Source: Leguminivora glycinivorella (lineage: Eukaryota > Arthropoda > Insecta > Lepidoptera > Tortricidae). From it: DNA of 64,000 nt. The notes beneath the pieces are model-generated. The model was not told the DNA's origin, ran no database searches, and saw nothing but the letters and a program-made list of their open reading frames with translations. Position numbers and translations under genes: made by a program. The stretch covers positions 26,510,110 through 26,574,109 of the forward strand of contig NC_062974.1 of NCBI RefSeq assembly GCF_023078275.1. Direction: 5' to 3'. Shown here one piece after another: positions 1 through 10,866 of this stretch; the first letter of the stretch is position 1; every line of letters starts with the position of its first letter.

Positions 1-1458
1 GATGCAGCCGTTTGGTGGAACGGCATAAGCGAGACTGTGAAGACCTGGAAGGACTTTGACAGCAGATTGCGTAGAGCGTTTTCACCGAAGAAACCCGCGC
101 ATATGTTGTACAAGGAGATCATCCTGAACGACCAAGGTTCTCAAGAGCTCACTGAGACCTTTGTCGCCAAGCAGAGGGATTTGATTGCTCAGATGCCGGA
201 GCCCCAGCTCTTGGAAACGCAGCAACTGGACATGGTGTACGGGACTCTACATAGGAGGATAAGGGAGAAAGTGCCGAGGGAATCTGTCCTGAGCTTTGAT
301 GCCCTCCTCGAGGCAGCGCAATCGGTGGAATTGCTCCTGGATGACGAAGTTCCTGCACCGACAGTGCCTAAACGGAAGGAACGTATCCGATGTCACTATT
401 GCCGGATCGTGGGCCATACAGAAGATGTATGCCGGAAGAAAGAGAGGCAAGAAGCCGCTCGAGAAACGGTGAAGGTTGAAGCGCTGCCACCAGCCACAAC
501 TACTACCTGCACTGCGCCAACTGCAACGGCAACGCCAGCGCCATGTCCGCCACCGCCCGTCATCACGTGCTATGGGTGCGGTACGCCAGGCGTAGTTAGG
601 AGCAGATGCCCAAAGTGTGCAGTAGCCAGGGGGTCGACCAAGACGGAACGCGTCGACTTTTGTGCCATTGGGGTTACTGAGGATTACTCCATGGATATCC
701 GAAAGAGGCCCATCATCGGAATTGGCATAGATGGAATGTCTGGGACTGCTTACCTAGACACGTGTGCAAAGAGCAACGTTGCATCCTACCAACTCTACAC
801 TTGCCTGAAGAAGCGTGGCTACCGAATCAGCGTGGAATCTGCGAAGATAACGTTGGCGGACGGCGTTGATAGGGTACAGGAGGTCCTCAACCTGCGATGC
901 GTGGTGAATGTGTGCGACCGCGCGGTCCCAACCAAATTCATCGTGTTCCCCGGCAAACGGGACACAAGAACGCTCCTGGGAGTGCCCTTCCTGCAAGATG
1001 CTGGCATAATTGTTAATCTGCCACAGATGATATGGCACTTCATCGACAAACCCACGACCATGTACGAGTTGGGGGAGGAAGACGATGGGGAACGATCACT
1101 GACGTACGAGTCAGAACCGAGTCTGCAGTGCTGCATAGCTACGTCAGCTGTGTCTATGAGTGCACCTGCGCCCGAGCCGAGGTATCAAACCACTCTGCAG
1201 CGTGCCCTGCCGTTCGACGCTGACCTGCCATCCGAGAGTGCCACTGTCCCCTACAAGCTGATCCCGGTTACGATCGCCGATGTGCCGGAAGTATCCGTCC
1301 CCAAGAGACAGAGAACCCTGTTCGACGGTTACTCACCCAAGTTCGTGGATGACATGTACCGAGACGCTCAGCGAACCCTTGCAACGACGGAGATCGAGCT
1401 GTCCCCACATTCGATGGAACTGTTCCCAGAGCCAAGTAGAACTGGCCGTAACCTATAA
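1..1458 (+). CDS. LTR retrotransposon Gag-protease polyprotein, 5' partial
   Basis: The frame is open from base 1, so the start codon lies left of the window; GTG at 37 is only an internal codon. The N-terminal part carries the A-x-x-W-W ... T-W-x-x-F pattern of retrotransposon Gag (seen at 4-75). Counting from codon 37, a zinc knuckle C-x2-C-x4-H-x4-C lies at residues 119-132. A second cysteine cluster at 178-194 has lost its histidine. A retropepsin-like region follows: the active-site triad reads D-T-C at 241-243 (nt 757-765) instead of D-T-G, and the downstream LLG motif is at 313-315. The frame stops at 1458, only 188 bp before the LTR, so reverse transcriptase, RNase H and integrase are absent. 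It is either a pol-deleted copy or a non-autonomous Gag-Pro element. The family assignment (Ty3/Gypsy-like) is inferred from the architecture. Confidence 0.85.
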   Translation, partial: DAAVWWNGISETVKTWKDFDSRLRRAFSPKKPAHMLYKEIILNDQGSQELTETFVAKQRDLIAQMPEPQLLETQQLDMVYGTLHRRIREKVPRESVLSFDALLEAAQSVELLLDDEVPAPTVPKRKERIRCHYCRIVGHTEDVCRKKERQEAARETVKVEALPPATTTTCTAPTATATPAPCPPPPVITCYGCGTPGVVRSRCPKCAVARGSTKTERVDFCAIGVTEDYSMDIRKRPIIGIGIDGMSGTAYLDTCAKSNVASYQLYTCLKKRGYRISVESAKITLADGVDRVQEVLNLRCVVNVCDRAVPTKFIVFPGKRDTRTLLGVPFLQDAGIIVNLPQMIWHFIDKPTTMYELGEEDDGERSLTYESEPSLQCCIATSAVSMSAPAPEPRYQTTLQRALPFDADLPSESATVPYKLIPVTIADVPEVSVPKRQRTLFDGYSPKFVDDMYRDAQRTLATTEIELSPHSMELFPEPSRTGRNL

Positions 1459-1646
1459 CCCATACCAGGGTAACAATGCAACCCCTAAGACACGTACCTA
1501 CAGTCTTATGGAAGAGGGGGAGACCCAGAGACTACCCCTGTACCAGCGACCGGAAATGAACGCGGACGTGCTCCCACACTGACTACACTTCAACGTCGAC
1601 TTTCCTGTCACTGCGCCGGGTCGACTGCAGTTCCAGAGGGGGAGAC

Positions 1647-2458
1647 TGTAACGCGAACATTTACCAAAACGTATAAACTCAGTGCAAACAAGCTTAGTTC
1701 AACCGGCCGCTACTAGATGGCGCCACCGGTACTGGTTTTCCGAGTGAACTTAGCAAATATTTAAGTGTTCCCGTAGACTTAAAATTCTAAAACCTAGTGC
1801 AACATATGTTAACGGGTGCCTAGAATTTTATAGTAACCATGTCAATATGTAACTCTTAGATAAAATTCGTCAAATTGTTAGTTTGGCCGTACGTCAACAG
1901 ATGGCGCCACGGGTATCAATATTGTGATATTGAACTTCGGTGTTTAAATATTTAAATCATGGGACACGGTTCCCGTAACTTGTATATTTTACTGAAGTAA
2001 CTAGTAAATGTAAAGATTGTAAATAAGTAGTCAAACATGTAAAAAACAAACAACAATGTTAGTACTAAGATCAACTTATCTGTTACACACAAAACTCAAT
2101 AGATGTCGCTGTGCTGTGGCGCATTTCAAAGTTAGTTGTCGCTATTAAGATTTTTCCTGGGATAACGACCTCATGTACTGAACAATGTTTTATTTGAGAA
2201 TTAGCTAGGAGTCAATTGCGCACACATAGTGTACCGTTTGGGACCTTTGTAAAGCCATTTGATTACGTCTACCACGCTCCCCTTTGCGCTCGTCGGTTGT
2301 CCTCAAGGACGCTGTACGGCCTTTGGAACCTCGTTAGAATAGGTATTTAGCAATTTTAGCATAGTGTTGGCTGAATAAACGCCCGAGACTACTACACGTC
2401 GTTTCTATCTTCGCCTGCGCGCACGCCCCACCCCTCTACGGATTTTCATTCCCTTACA
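1647..2458 (+). mobile_element. 3' LTR of the retrotransposon
   Basis: The LTR starts TGTAACG right after a purine-rich tract (CCAGAGGGGGAGAC, 1633-1646, candidate polypurine tract) and ends CCCTTACA, so the ends form the TGTAA/TTACA inverted repeat. An AATAAA lies at about 2374, upstream of the end. Length is about 812 bp. The 5' LTR and primer binding site are outside the window. Confidence 0.8.
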
Positions 2459-2460
2459 GC

Positions 2461-2770
2461 TATATAATTAAAGTACAGTGTGAACAATTATTAAACATTG
2501 ATTCTGTTGCCTAAAATATTACAGTTTACAGAGGTTATTTTAAACTATGGTTATAATTAGATTATTATAAAATTACCTATTGAGATAAGTTTCTAGTTTC
2601 ATGGTAGTCTGTTGACATTAGTTAGAAAGTTAGAAAAAAACAGTAACTATATAGTTAAAAGTACAGTGTAAACAATTATTATACATTGCTTCTGTTGCCC
2701 AAAATATTACAGTTTGCAAAGTTATTTTAAGGTATGGTTATAATTAAATTAGTATTAAATTACCTATTAT
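2461..2770. repeat. Imperfect tandem duplication, about 190 bp period
   Basis: The AT-rich block 2461-2585 recurs at 2649-2770. Shared strings include AGTACAGTGT, ACAATTATTA and CCTAAAATATTACAGTTT (one mismatch). It follows the LTR immediately. No coding content. Confidence 0.7.
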
Positions 2771-2843
2771 CGTCGATAGTTCATCGCTTACTCGTTTTTG
2801 GTGGGACCAGTGCTTAAGTGTTCCTTTCGATAACTATCATAAT

Positions 2844-2975
2844 ACTCTGTCAAACAAGTCTGTCAGTAAATAAGAACCAAGAAAACTATAGGTATCCTTT
2901 TCTCTAGCACCTTAAAGAAAAGGACGCATATAGTTTTCTTTATTCTTATTTACTGACAGACTTGTTTGACAGAGT
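2844..2975. mobile_element. MITE, ACTCTGTCAAAC family, copy 1
   Basis: A 132 bp foldback. The left arm ACTCTGTCAAACAAGTCTGT is matched by its reverse complement at the right end. The middle also pairs (ATAGGTATCC against GGACGCATAT). A second copy of identical length lies at 45782-45913. Confidence 0.8.
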
Positions 2976-3605
2976 TTAGTTTACCAAACAAAAGATATAG
3001 ATAAGGGTTTGGATTGACTTCTTCTAGTATTATGCAGTATTGTCGGCATTATGTTCTTGTAAAGGCCTTTGTAATCCGTGGGAGACGGCGCGAAATGAGA
3101 GGATTACTTTTATTAAAACGGGGATGAATTTTTAAGAGCTCGTACGCCATTTTCTGGGTTGGCGTAATTTTTATCAAAGGCTACATACAAAAAAAAAAGT
3201 GGAGAGAAATGGAGGAGGCCTACACTCGTCGAGAGGTCTTTAATAATAATAAATAATAATGATGTATGAAAATGTATATAAATAATAACATTAATAACTA
3301 TTAATAAATATAAATCTGAAAATGTAAAAAAAAAAGGAATTTTGCAAAAAAAAAAATACCTATATTATAAAATGAAATGTTTAATGTCACATAATGTTAA
3401 ATTAATGTTAATGTATAATATTATTAAAGAATTAAAAGGCTTAAATAAATAAATAAACATACATTACCGTGGGCCTCAGTCAATCTGTGTAAGAATGTCC
3501 AATAATATTTATATTTATATTTATATTTATTTATATTTATACATTTGTTAAAAATCTTATGAGGTAAGGGTTCAGATTATAAATAAAAAACACTTTTGGA
3601 ATTAA

Positions 3606-3866
3606 GGGCATTTTCAGAATTTGGGACCCAAAATTAGCGTAAGTCTTTAACTAAAATTAACTCGCTGTCAGTTTTGTGACGATAATTAAGCTTGAAACTT
3701 CAATAAAAATAACTATAACTTACTGTAAGCTATAATTTACATTCCGAACGCGAGAAAAGTAATTTTTAGACATATTTTATGCTTCATTGTCGTCACAAAA
3801 CTGACAGGGAGTTAATTTTTGTTAAAGACTTACGCTAACATTGGGTCCCAAATTCTGAAAATGCCC
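3606..3866. mobile_element. TTAA-flanked MITE (piggyBac-like)
   Basis: The terminal inverted repeats begin GGGCATTTTCAGAATTTGGG and are flanked on both sides by TTAA (3602-3605, 3867-3870). The repeat extends inward, with subterminal TTAACTAAAATTAACTC pairing. TTAA duplication is the piggyBac hallmark; the superfamily is inferred from it. Confidence 0.75.
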
Positions 3867-3928
3867 TTAAGTATCTATCTTCTAAATGTATCCACAATTC
3901 TTCATACTTGTAACACGAATAACCTTTT

Positions 3929-5030
3929 TAGGGTTCCGTAGTCAACTAGGAACCCTTATAGTTTCGCCATGTCTGTCTGTCCGTCCGTCCGTCCGTCCGT
4001 CCGCGGATAATCTTAGTAACCATTAGCACTAGAAAGCTGAAATTTGGTACCAATATGTATATCAATCACGCCAACAAAGTAAAAAAATAAAAAATGGGAA
4101 AAAATGTTTTTTTAGGATACCCCCCCCCTACATGTAAAGTGGAGGCTGATATTTTTTTTCATTCTAACCCCAACGTGTGATATGTTGTTGGATAGGTATT
4201 TAAAAATGAATAAGGGTTTACTAAGATCGTTTATTGATAATATTAATATTTTCGGAAATAATCGCTCCTAAAGGAAAAAAAAGTGCGTCCCCCCCCCCTA
4301 ACTTTTGAACTATATGTTTAAAAAATATGAAAAAAATCACAAATGTAGAACTTTATAAAAACTTTTTAGGAAAATTGTTTTGAACTTGATAGGTTTAGTC
4401 GTTTTTGAGAAAAATACAGAAAACTACGGAACCCTACACTGAGCGTGGCCCGACACGCTCTTGGCCGGTTTTTTAGGGTTCCGTAGTCAACTAGGAACCC
4501 TTATAGTTTCGCCATGTCTGTCTGTCCGTCCGTCCGTCCGTCCGTCCGTCCGTCCGTCCGCGGATAATCTCAGTAACCGTTAGCACTAGAAAGCTGAAAT
4601 TTGCTACCAATATGTATATCAATCACGCCAACAAAGTGCAAAAATATAAAATGGAAAAAAATGTTTTATTAGGGTACCCCCCCTACATGTAAAGTGGGAG
4701 CTAATATTTTTTTTCATTCCAACCCCAACGTGTGATATATTGTTGGATAGGTATTTAAAAAGGAATAAGGGTTTACTAAGATAGTTTTTTGATAATATTA
4801 ATATTTTCGGAAATAATCGCTCCTAAAAAAAAAAAAGTGCGTCCCCCCCCCTCTTACTTTTGAACCATATGTTTAAAAAATATGAAAAAAATCACAAAAG
4901 TAGAACTTTATAAACACTTTCTAGGAAAATTATTTTGAACTTGATAGGTTCATTAGTTTTTGAGAAAAATACGGAAAACTACGGAACCCTACACTGAGCG
5001 TGGTCCGACACGCTCTTGGCCGGTTTTTTT
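3929..5030 (+). repeat. Two head-to-tail copies of a GGTTCCGTAG SINE-like repeat
   Basis: Copies at 3929-4472 and 4475-5030 run from AGGGTTCCGTAGTCAACTAG through a (GTCC)n tract to ACACGCTCTTGGCCGGTTTT. They are nearly identical and directly abutting. Other copies are at 15818-16710, 49863-50055 and 60941-61526. No coding capacity is seen. Confidence 0.8.
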
Positions 5031-6299
5031 ATTGAGTGACATCACGATCAACTCAGTTACTTTAGACATTTCTACCTGACTTATTCAATAGAAATTGGAT
5101 TTTAAAATAACTTCTGTTCTGTCCATGTTTTTTTTTATAATTATCTCTGCTTAATTTCGTGCATGGTACTTATAAAATATTTTAGTTTAACTATAGTCAA
5201 GTTCCTTAAATATTGTGCATCAACTGTATTATCATTTTATGGTTCGGTAATTCAGTTCAGACTAGGCATATCTAGACCTTTTATTTGTCACGTGTTTTAT
5301 ATAAATGTAAGCTCACATTGGGATATGATCACACTTCATTTTCTTAGCAAATATGAGCCTTTTTTGCCAATTCAGTAGAAGTTTAACGCGATAAGATTAA
5401 GCTTAAGTTTAGTTAAAATCTCTAGGGTAAGCCCGCGTTTTTTAGACCCAGTGCTTTCGAGTGTTTTCAAGGGTTTGACTTCTTTTGAAAAAGGATTACA
5501 AGGTCGAGTGCATTGTTGCCGTATGTTTTTATAAAAAGTCTTTTTGTAGTCTCATTTCGTGGAGACGATGCGGTATGAGCGGCTTACTTTTCTTACTAGG
5601 TAGACGGTTTTTTTTTAACAAGCCAATGCGCAACTCGAGCTCACATAATTTTTTTATCTGGATAAACAATATTTTATTTTGAATTACATAACAAATAGGT
5701 GCTTAAACTTAACTTAAACTAAGTACCTATATGAAATAAATTAAAACTAAAGTTGTAAAACAAAAGTTAAACCTAGAAACTAAATTTCTCTGGTCGTGTT
5801 TATATTTTAAATCTATATATTTTGAGTCCTTAGCCGTCCATCAGAAATTAGTGTATTAGTAATAAAATATGCATTGGTACCATAGCGCAAACGATTGTAA
5901 TCTTGACAACGATTCAGGGTACCTCGCCAAAGTCGCAACTTACACCTCATAAGCGTATCTTAGCTAGCTCTTCCTTATTGCTTTTGTAGTGGCGCGATAG
6001 AGCCAGACCACGTTTCGATTCGGTAGCCACGTAGCGTCAACAATTGTCACTTTGGCTAGGCCGGAAAAAATCATTTCATTTTGTCGAAAATAATGTGTCG
6101 AACGCCTCGGGACACAAACTTATGGGATTGATTGGATGACGTCTCGTAACAGTCGTAACTACGGTCACGAAACTCTACACCGAATCTACGTCACTGTCAC
6201 AGTTTAAGTAGTAACAGTAACCTATGTGCGTAAACTGAATGTAGATTATCGTTGGAAAATTGTGCTCTCAACTATGCTCTTTTTTTGAAAAAAACAGCC
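5031..6299. other. No gene seen
   Basis: AT-rich sequence with short open frames only (for example 5163-5378, 5485-5682). These lack codon bias, splice structure or recognisable motifs. Confidence 0.6.
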
Positions 6300-6515
6300 T
6301 AAGGTACTGCAGGGCAATTTTAACTGGGGGACATATGCAACTGATCCATTTTTCCATGTTTTACAATGTTTGCAAAATTAATTAGAGTGTTCACTGGTTA
6401 TATTTGACACGCATGTTCAGTGGATACATGTGGAACTCAACCTAACAGCGTAATAATGGAAAAAATGGATCAGTTACAATTGCCTCCCAGACAGGATTTG
6501 CCCCCCTGTACCTTA
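6300..6515. mobile_element. MITE with TAAGGTAC ends
   Basis: The ends TAAGGTACTGCAGGGCAA and its imperfect complement finishing GTACCTTA form long arms. The inner halves also pair (ACTGATCCATTTTTCCAT against GGAAAAAATGGATCAGTT). A related, shorter element is at 56984-57082. Confidence 0.65.
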
Positions 6516-6976
6516 CACCCATTTCAAAGGCCAGAAACACACTTCCAACTCTTCTGGTGTTTCTGGTGTCTAGGGGTGGCAGTCATCACTTGCAATCAGG
6601 TGACGTATCTGTATGTGTCCTATCGCATAAAAATACAGTTGAAGATAAACTACTGTGTAACCCTATTCTACTACATTTCACACATGAAATACTTGTACAC
6701 CCCAAATATTCACGTGTTTATTATTCTATGACGTCACATTCCATAATTAGAACTAGCGTGTGTCAAGGAAAAGGACTTGGAAAGGTAGTTTGTAAATAGC
6801 CGACGTAAATGTGTATTTTAGTTGAATTCTAAATTATGAACTTATAGTTGACACAAAACAATGAACAAGTACTCAAGGTAAATTTCATAGGTTGTGACTA
6901 GCAGAAATGTCTACGAACTATGGTCACAGAATATCATAGATTTAGAGATATTAAGCTAGATTGAGTAGTTAGGACA

Positions 6977-7358
6977 AAAAGCGTGTCCACATGAGAGGGT
7001 AAAGTTGGGGCTGGTGTCCCTCTCGCACTTATTGCCACTATCAAAATCATTTGAATGACGTCATCACTGTCATTATTTGGGGATACCAGTCAATATTCAA
7101 AGTTACTACCAAATCTACTAATACACCCAACTACACTATTCGCCGACAATTACAAATATTCGTAATAATGACTTACCAATTCGTTACAAGGTATTAATAC
7201 CCTTGCTTCGATATAATACAAAAATAATTTAAGAAGTTTATAAACTTAGTTATCATACAGGTAAAAATACTACTACTATAGTAAGCTCTTTAACACTGCT
7301 CACACGTGCGAGAGTGACACCAGCCCCAACTTTGACCCTCTCATGTGGACACACTTTT
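6977..7358. mobile_element. MITE, GTGTCCACATGAGAGGGT family
   Basis: A 382 bp element with arms of about 50 bp: GTGTCCACATGAGAGGGT near the left end and ACCCTCTCATGTGGACAC near the right, both followed inward by CAGCCCCAACTTT or its complement. Confidence 0.75.
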
Positions 7359-8361
7359 ACTAGTCTGACACGAACGCCTTTCTGGACCGGTGATAAGTTC
7401 AATTTAGTATGGCATAAAAAGTGTGGGCTCAGTCTCTATTGAAAGTCCATGCAGAATATACAATAGTACAAGTACAGAAGGCTCAGTAATCAGTAATCTT
7501 TATTGCTTCCATAGGTAGTAAAAGGTGTTACATTTTGTTTGTTCAGCTATGAAACCCTGTAGGGCACTGCAATGTGACTTAAATCTACTTAACTTAACTA
7601 AAGTACATCGTTTTAGAATTTTGGCTTAAGGCTATCTATTATATACTGCTATTAAGGAGAGCAAGGTGAGTAATTATATTTCTTATAAACAATAACAAAC
7701 AGTAAACTCTACTAAAATAAATACTATGACTATACTTACATCACTATTAAAATACTCTTGTAGTGAATAAAATGAGTTTTCTAGTAAGTATTCAGAGATC
7801 TTTCTATTAAACAAACTATTTGTGTCTTCATCTCTGATGTGCTTGGGAAGTTTATTATAGACTTTAATGCACATTACATGTGGACTAGAGGTGTGCATTT
7901 TTAACTCCTTCACTCCTTTGACGTTCACAAAATGAAGCCTTTCTTAATTCTTACCTACATCAGCAGCGGCTGGTCCATACAAGCCGATTCCCACCGGCTT
8001 GCCTAAAATTGATTAAGTACTAGTAAAGTACCTAATGTTAAGGTAGGTTTCTTTTTGCTCAGTGTTGCCTAGCAGAAATTTTCACCAGCCGCCACTGACC
8101 TACATTAACAAACGGATCGCACGCGAGCAGCCGACATTGAATTCTATTGTGTCGTGCGAAGGTCGTGAAGGTCGAACCACTGAATGTGCCGCGAACTCGC
8201 GGCCGCCGGCATGTATACGGCGATAGTTTCGCGGAATGAGCCGCCCCTGCTATGGTATGAATTTTAAAAGTGGTGAGTCTTACCTGAAACTGTATCCTTT
8301 TCACTTTAACGTGTTGGAATATTAGATAGCAACTACAGTTTGAGCTTTTATTAACAATTTA
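7359..8361. other. No gene seen; GC-rich repeat near 8135-8252
   Basis: Mostly unremarkable AT-rich DNA. The segment 8135-8252 shares CGCGGCCGCC and AGTGAGCCG-like strings with 11742-11895, indicating an old dispersed repeat. Confidence 0.5.
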
Positions 8362-8607
8362 TCCATACTACTTATATAATATTATAAATAGGAAGGTGTG
8401 TGTGTCTGTTTGTTTGTCCGTCTTTCACGGCAAAACGGAGCTACAAATTTACGTGATTTTATAAGTGGAGATAGTTGAAGGGATGGAGAGTGACATAGGC
8501 TACTTTTTGTCTCTTTCTAACCCCCCATTTCCCTAAAATGGGGGATGGAAGTTTGTGTGGAGCAATCCGTAATTTTCGAACGCCCGCGAAGCCGCGGGCA
8601 AAAGCTT
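8362..8607 (-). repeat. SINE-like repeat (GCCCGCGGCTTCG family), minus
   Basis: Read on the minus strand it begins AAGCTTTTGCCCGCGGCTTCG, contains CGTGAAAGACGGACAAAC, and ends ATATTATATAAGTAGTATGG. Other copies: 10337, 35624, 45175, 46500, 47022, 50309, 53729. It resembles short non-autonomous retroelements common in moths and butterflies; the family name is not certain. Confidence 0.7.
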
Positions 8608-8940
8608 CCATGAAGGTGTCGTTGAGATGACGTAATATTTCCAATTGATTGTACCTAATGAAAACATAGCGGCGTGTAGGTACTAGGTAGATTACTTTTT
8701 GAAAAGATTTATACTCTGGCACTGACGTAGCTGTGCCAATGTCTTACCTCGTTTTTATTGTTAATACTGCAATCCGATCTACTGTCACACGATAAAAGCT
8801 TAAAGCTCTTATGACATTTAATGCGATTTTCGGAGAATAGATCATGAACTTTCGGTTCAATGCTTTCATAAAAACGATGGTGTAGATTCCAGAATTAATA
8901 CAAAAAATATGCGTTTGGGATTTTCTTTCATGTGAGTACG

Positions 8941-9056
8941 GTCAACCAATTGGAATCCTAGGCCACTGTAGAACCATGTCATAGTGACGTTATACTCTCT
9001 TATTGCTTGTCATTTTGACATGGTTGTAGAGTGGCTTAGGGTTCCAATTGGTTGAC
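8941..9056. mobile_element. MITE, GTCAACCAATTGGAA family
   Basis: A 116 bp near-palindrome with arms of about 40 bp starting GTCAACCAATTGGAATCCTA and ending in its complement. Confidence 0.75.
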
Positions 9057-9088
9057 TTTACCTGCCAGTAAGTTGGAATAGGACCGTG

Positions 9089-9316
9089 TCACACCTCGGA
9101 CACTGGCGATCAAATATATTGAAAGAGGCGCATTCCTAGCACACAGTCTCAGCTCGTGTAGGTGAACGCGTACTATACTTGTATGAGTGATGACAGGTCG
9201 ACTGTTTGTGTTTTTGACAGGCGGTAACTGTGAGGTAACCGAGAGGGGGTGGGCGGCACTTTCAGCGGGGAGCGGGAGTGGCCATACTGTACGATATTAC
9301 TCTTTATTATACTGTG
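9089..9316 (+). repeat. Dispersed 228 bp repeat, copy 1
   Basis: It runs from CACACCTCGGACACTGGCGA to CTCTTTATTATACTGTG. Copies are at 43541-43771 and 52939-53142, all in the same orientation. It is SINE-sized, but no clear A or B box was found. Confidence 0.75.
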
Positions 9317-9548
9317 GTTACTCTTATTATTTAAAACGAAATACACAGGCTGTGATACTATAAATTCCTGTCTACAAAGTTTCTATTCAGTTTAGGGATT
9401 ATTACTCAATATTTTTAGGTATCTGTTGAAAACAGTTTTATTGAAAGTAACTTTTAAGTAACTTATTGGCACAGTTTTTGGTGGGGGTGAGAGGGAGTGA
9501 TTAACGAATTAATTAATTTAAACCTAAGTAAATTTCAGTAATTTATTA

Positions 9549-9697
9549 TTCTCCACTACCTAGGTTGTCTGGAAGAGATCGCTCTTTAGCGATAAGACCG
9601 CCTCTTGTTTTACCTCTTAAGTTGTTGTGTATACTTACTATATTGTTTCCTGTATTGAGGTGTGCAATAAAGAGTATTTGTATTGTATTGTATTGTA
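9549..9697 (+). repeat. Non-LTR retrotransposon 3' tail
   Basis: GGAAGAGATCGCTCTTTAGC ... CCGCCTCTTG ... GTGCAATAAAGAGTATTTG followed by (TATTG)n. Similar tails are at 41765-41876 (+) and 58005-58152 (-). The tail plus a short tandem repeat is typical of LINE 3' ends. Confidence 0.65.
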
Positions 9698-9789
9698 AAT
9701 GAAATTCTTGAAAACAATTTATCATGAGTATCATGACCCAAAATTTGATTAAATCTAACCAGTTCTAAAATATCAAAAAAATATAATCT

Positions 9790-9970
9790 AACCACAAAAT
9801 TAAAATTTTGAAAAAGCCCCCGACCGCGACATAGTGGACCGATTTTCATGAAACATGGCTAAGAACACTCCCGACTAACTCGGCTTTCAGACAAACTAAA
9901 TCTAAATCGCTTCATCCGTTCCGGAGCTACGTTGCCACAGACAGACAGACACGTCAAACTTAAAAAGCAA
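9790..9970 (+). repeat. SINE-like fragment with ACAGACAGACAG tail
   Basis: AAAGCCCCCGACCGCGACAT ... CATCCGTTCCGGAGCTACG ... ACAGACAGACAGACACGTC. A related 3' part is at 16715-16835. Confidence 0.55.
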
Positions 9971-10288
9971 ACTTAAGTATTTTTTTCTAAAAGGCTGAGC
10001 AATAATAAATGACAATGTGATGAGTTTTTCAATAATTCAAGGAAAAGGTCAGACGACCCAAGAGCTCGACGAGAGCCCACGCGAGTCAGAAATGTACAAG
10101 AGATTGTGGAATGACCCGAGAAGGAATGTTTTAGAAATATATACTATTGTGACAAAAATGTGCCCTCTAATAGTTGTTGATGGATGTCTAAATATAACTG
10201 TCTAAGTAACACAATAGCATGAATCTATTTATAAGAGTTTTTACAGTTTTCAATGAGTAGATAACTCTTACTACAAATTGATTTATAA

Positions 10289-10421
10289 GTCCGTTTTCAC
10301 ATTATCCGATCCGATATCGGATAAATCAAATCACGACAATTTATCGCTCCGTTTTGCCGTGAAAGACGGACAAACAAACAGGCACACAGACTTTACCATT
10401 TATAATATTAGCATGGATTAC
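10289..10421 (+). repeat. Fragment of Harbinger-like MITE end fused to SINE-like 3' part
   Basis: 10289-10322 matches one terminus of the MITE family at 31562-32257 (CCGTTTTCACATTATCCGAT). At 10337-10421 it switches to the 3' part of the GCCCGCGGCTTCG repeat, ending ATATTAGCATGGAT. It looks like a nested or recombined remnant. Confidence 0.6.
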
Positions 10422-10440
10422 ATACGCGTGTAAAAAGAAA

Positions 10441-10495
10441 GAAAATAAAAACCGGCCAAGTGCGAGTCGGACTCGCCCACCGAGGGTTCCGTACC
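10441..10495 (+). repeat. Fragment of CCGGCCAAGTGCGAGTCGG repeat
   Basis: The first ~55 bp of the family that is nearly full length at 13598-14517. Confidence 0.65.
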
Positions 10496-10729
10496 TACAA
10501 AACTATTAGGTACTTTTACGTTACTCACATAAGTCTAAAGACTGGGCTAGGCTAGAAGTATAGGTTCTCTAATGAGCATAATTGTGTTTAGCGCCACCTC
10601 TCGACGAATTCGCGAACTAATTAGCACAGCTTGCGTGAGGTCTTTTATAATGTTAACCAAATTCAACATTTTTTATTTTATTTTAAAGTAGGTGTTTTAT
10701 GTAAAATTTCGTAGCTATAAATTTTAACA

Positions 10730-10866
10730 CCTTTATTCATAAACGTACACTAAAGTTATCCAGCCGATAAAGTTCGTTTATCCCTTTCTATCACACCAAT
10801 ACGTCGGAAAGGGACAACCGAACTTTATCGGCTTGATAACTTAGTGTACGTTTATGAATAACGGGG
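10730..10866. mobile_element. MITE, TTCATAAACGTACAC family, copy 1
   Basis: Arms TTATTCATAAACGTACACTA / complement, followed inward by AAGCCGATAAAGTTCG-type pairing. Other copies: 12629-12768, 28623-28741 and a truncated one at 43853. Confidence 0.75.

Noticed and set aside
1640..2458. Complete autonomous retrotransposon
   Set aside because: There is no polymerase region between Gag-Pro and the LTR, and the left LTR is outside the window.
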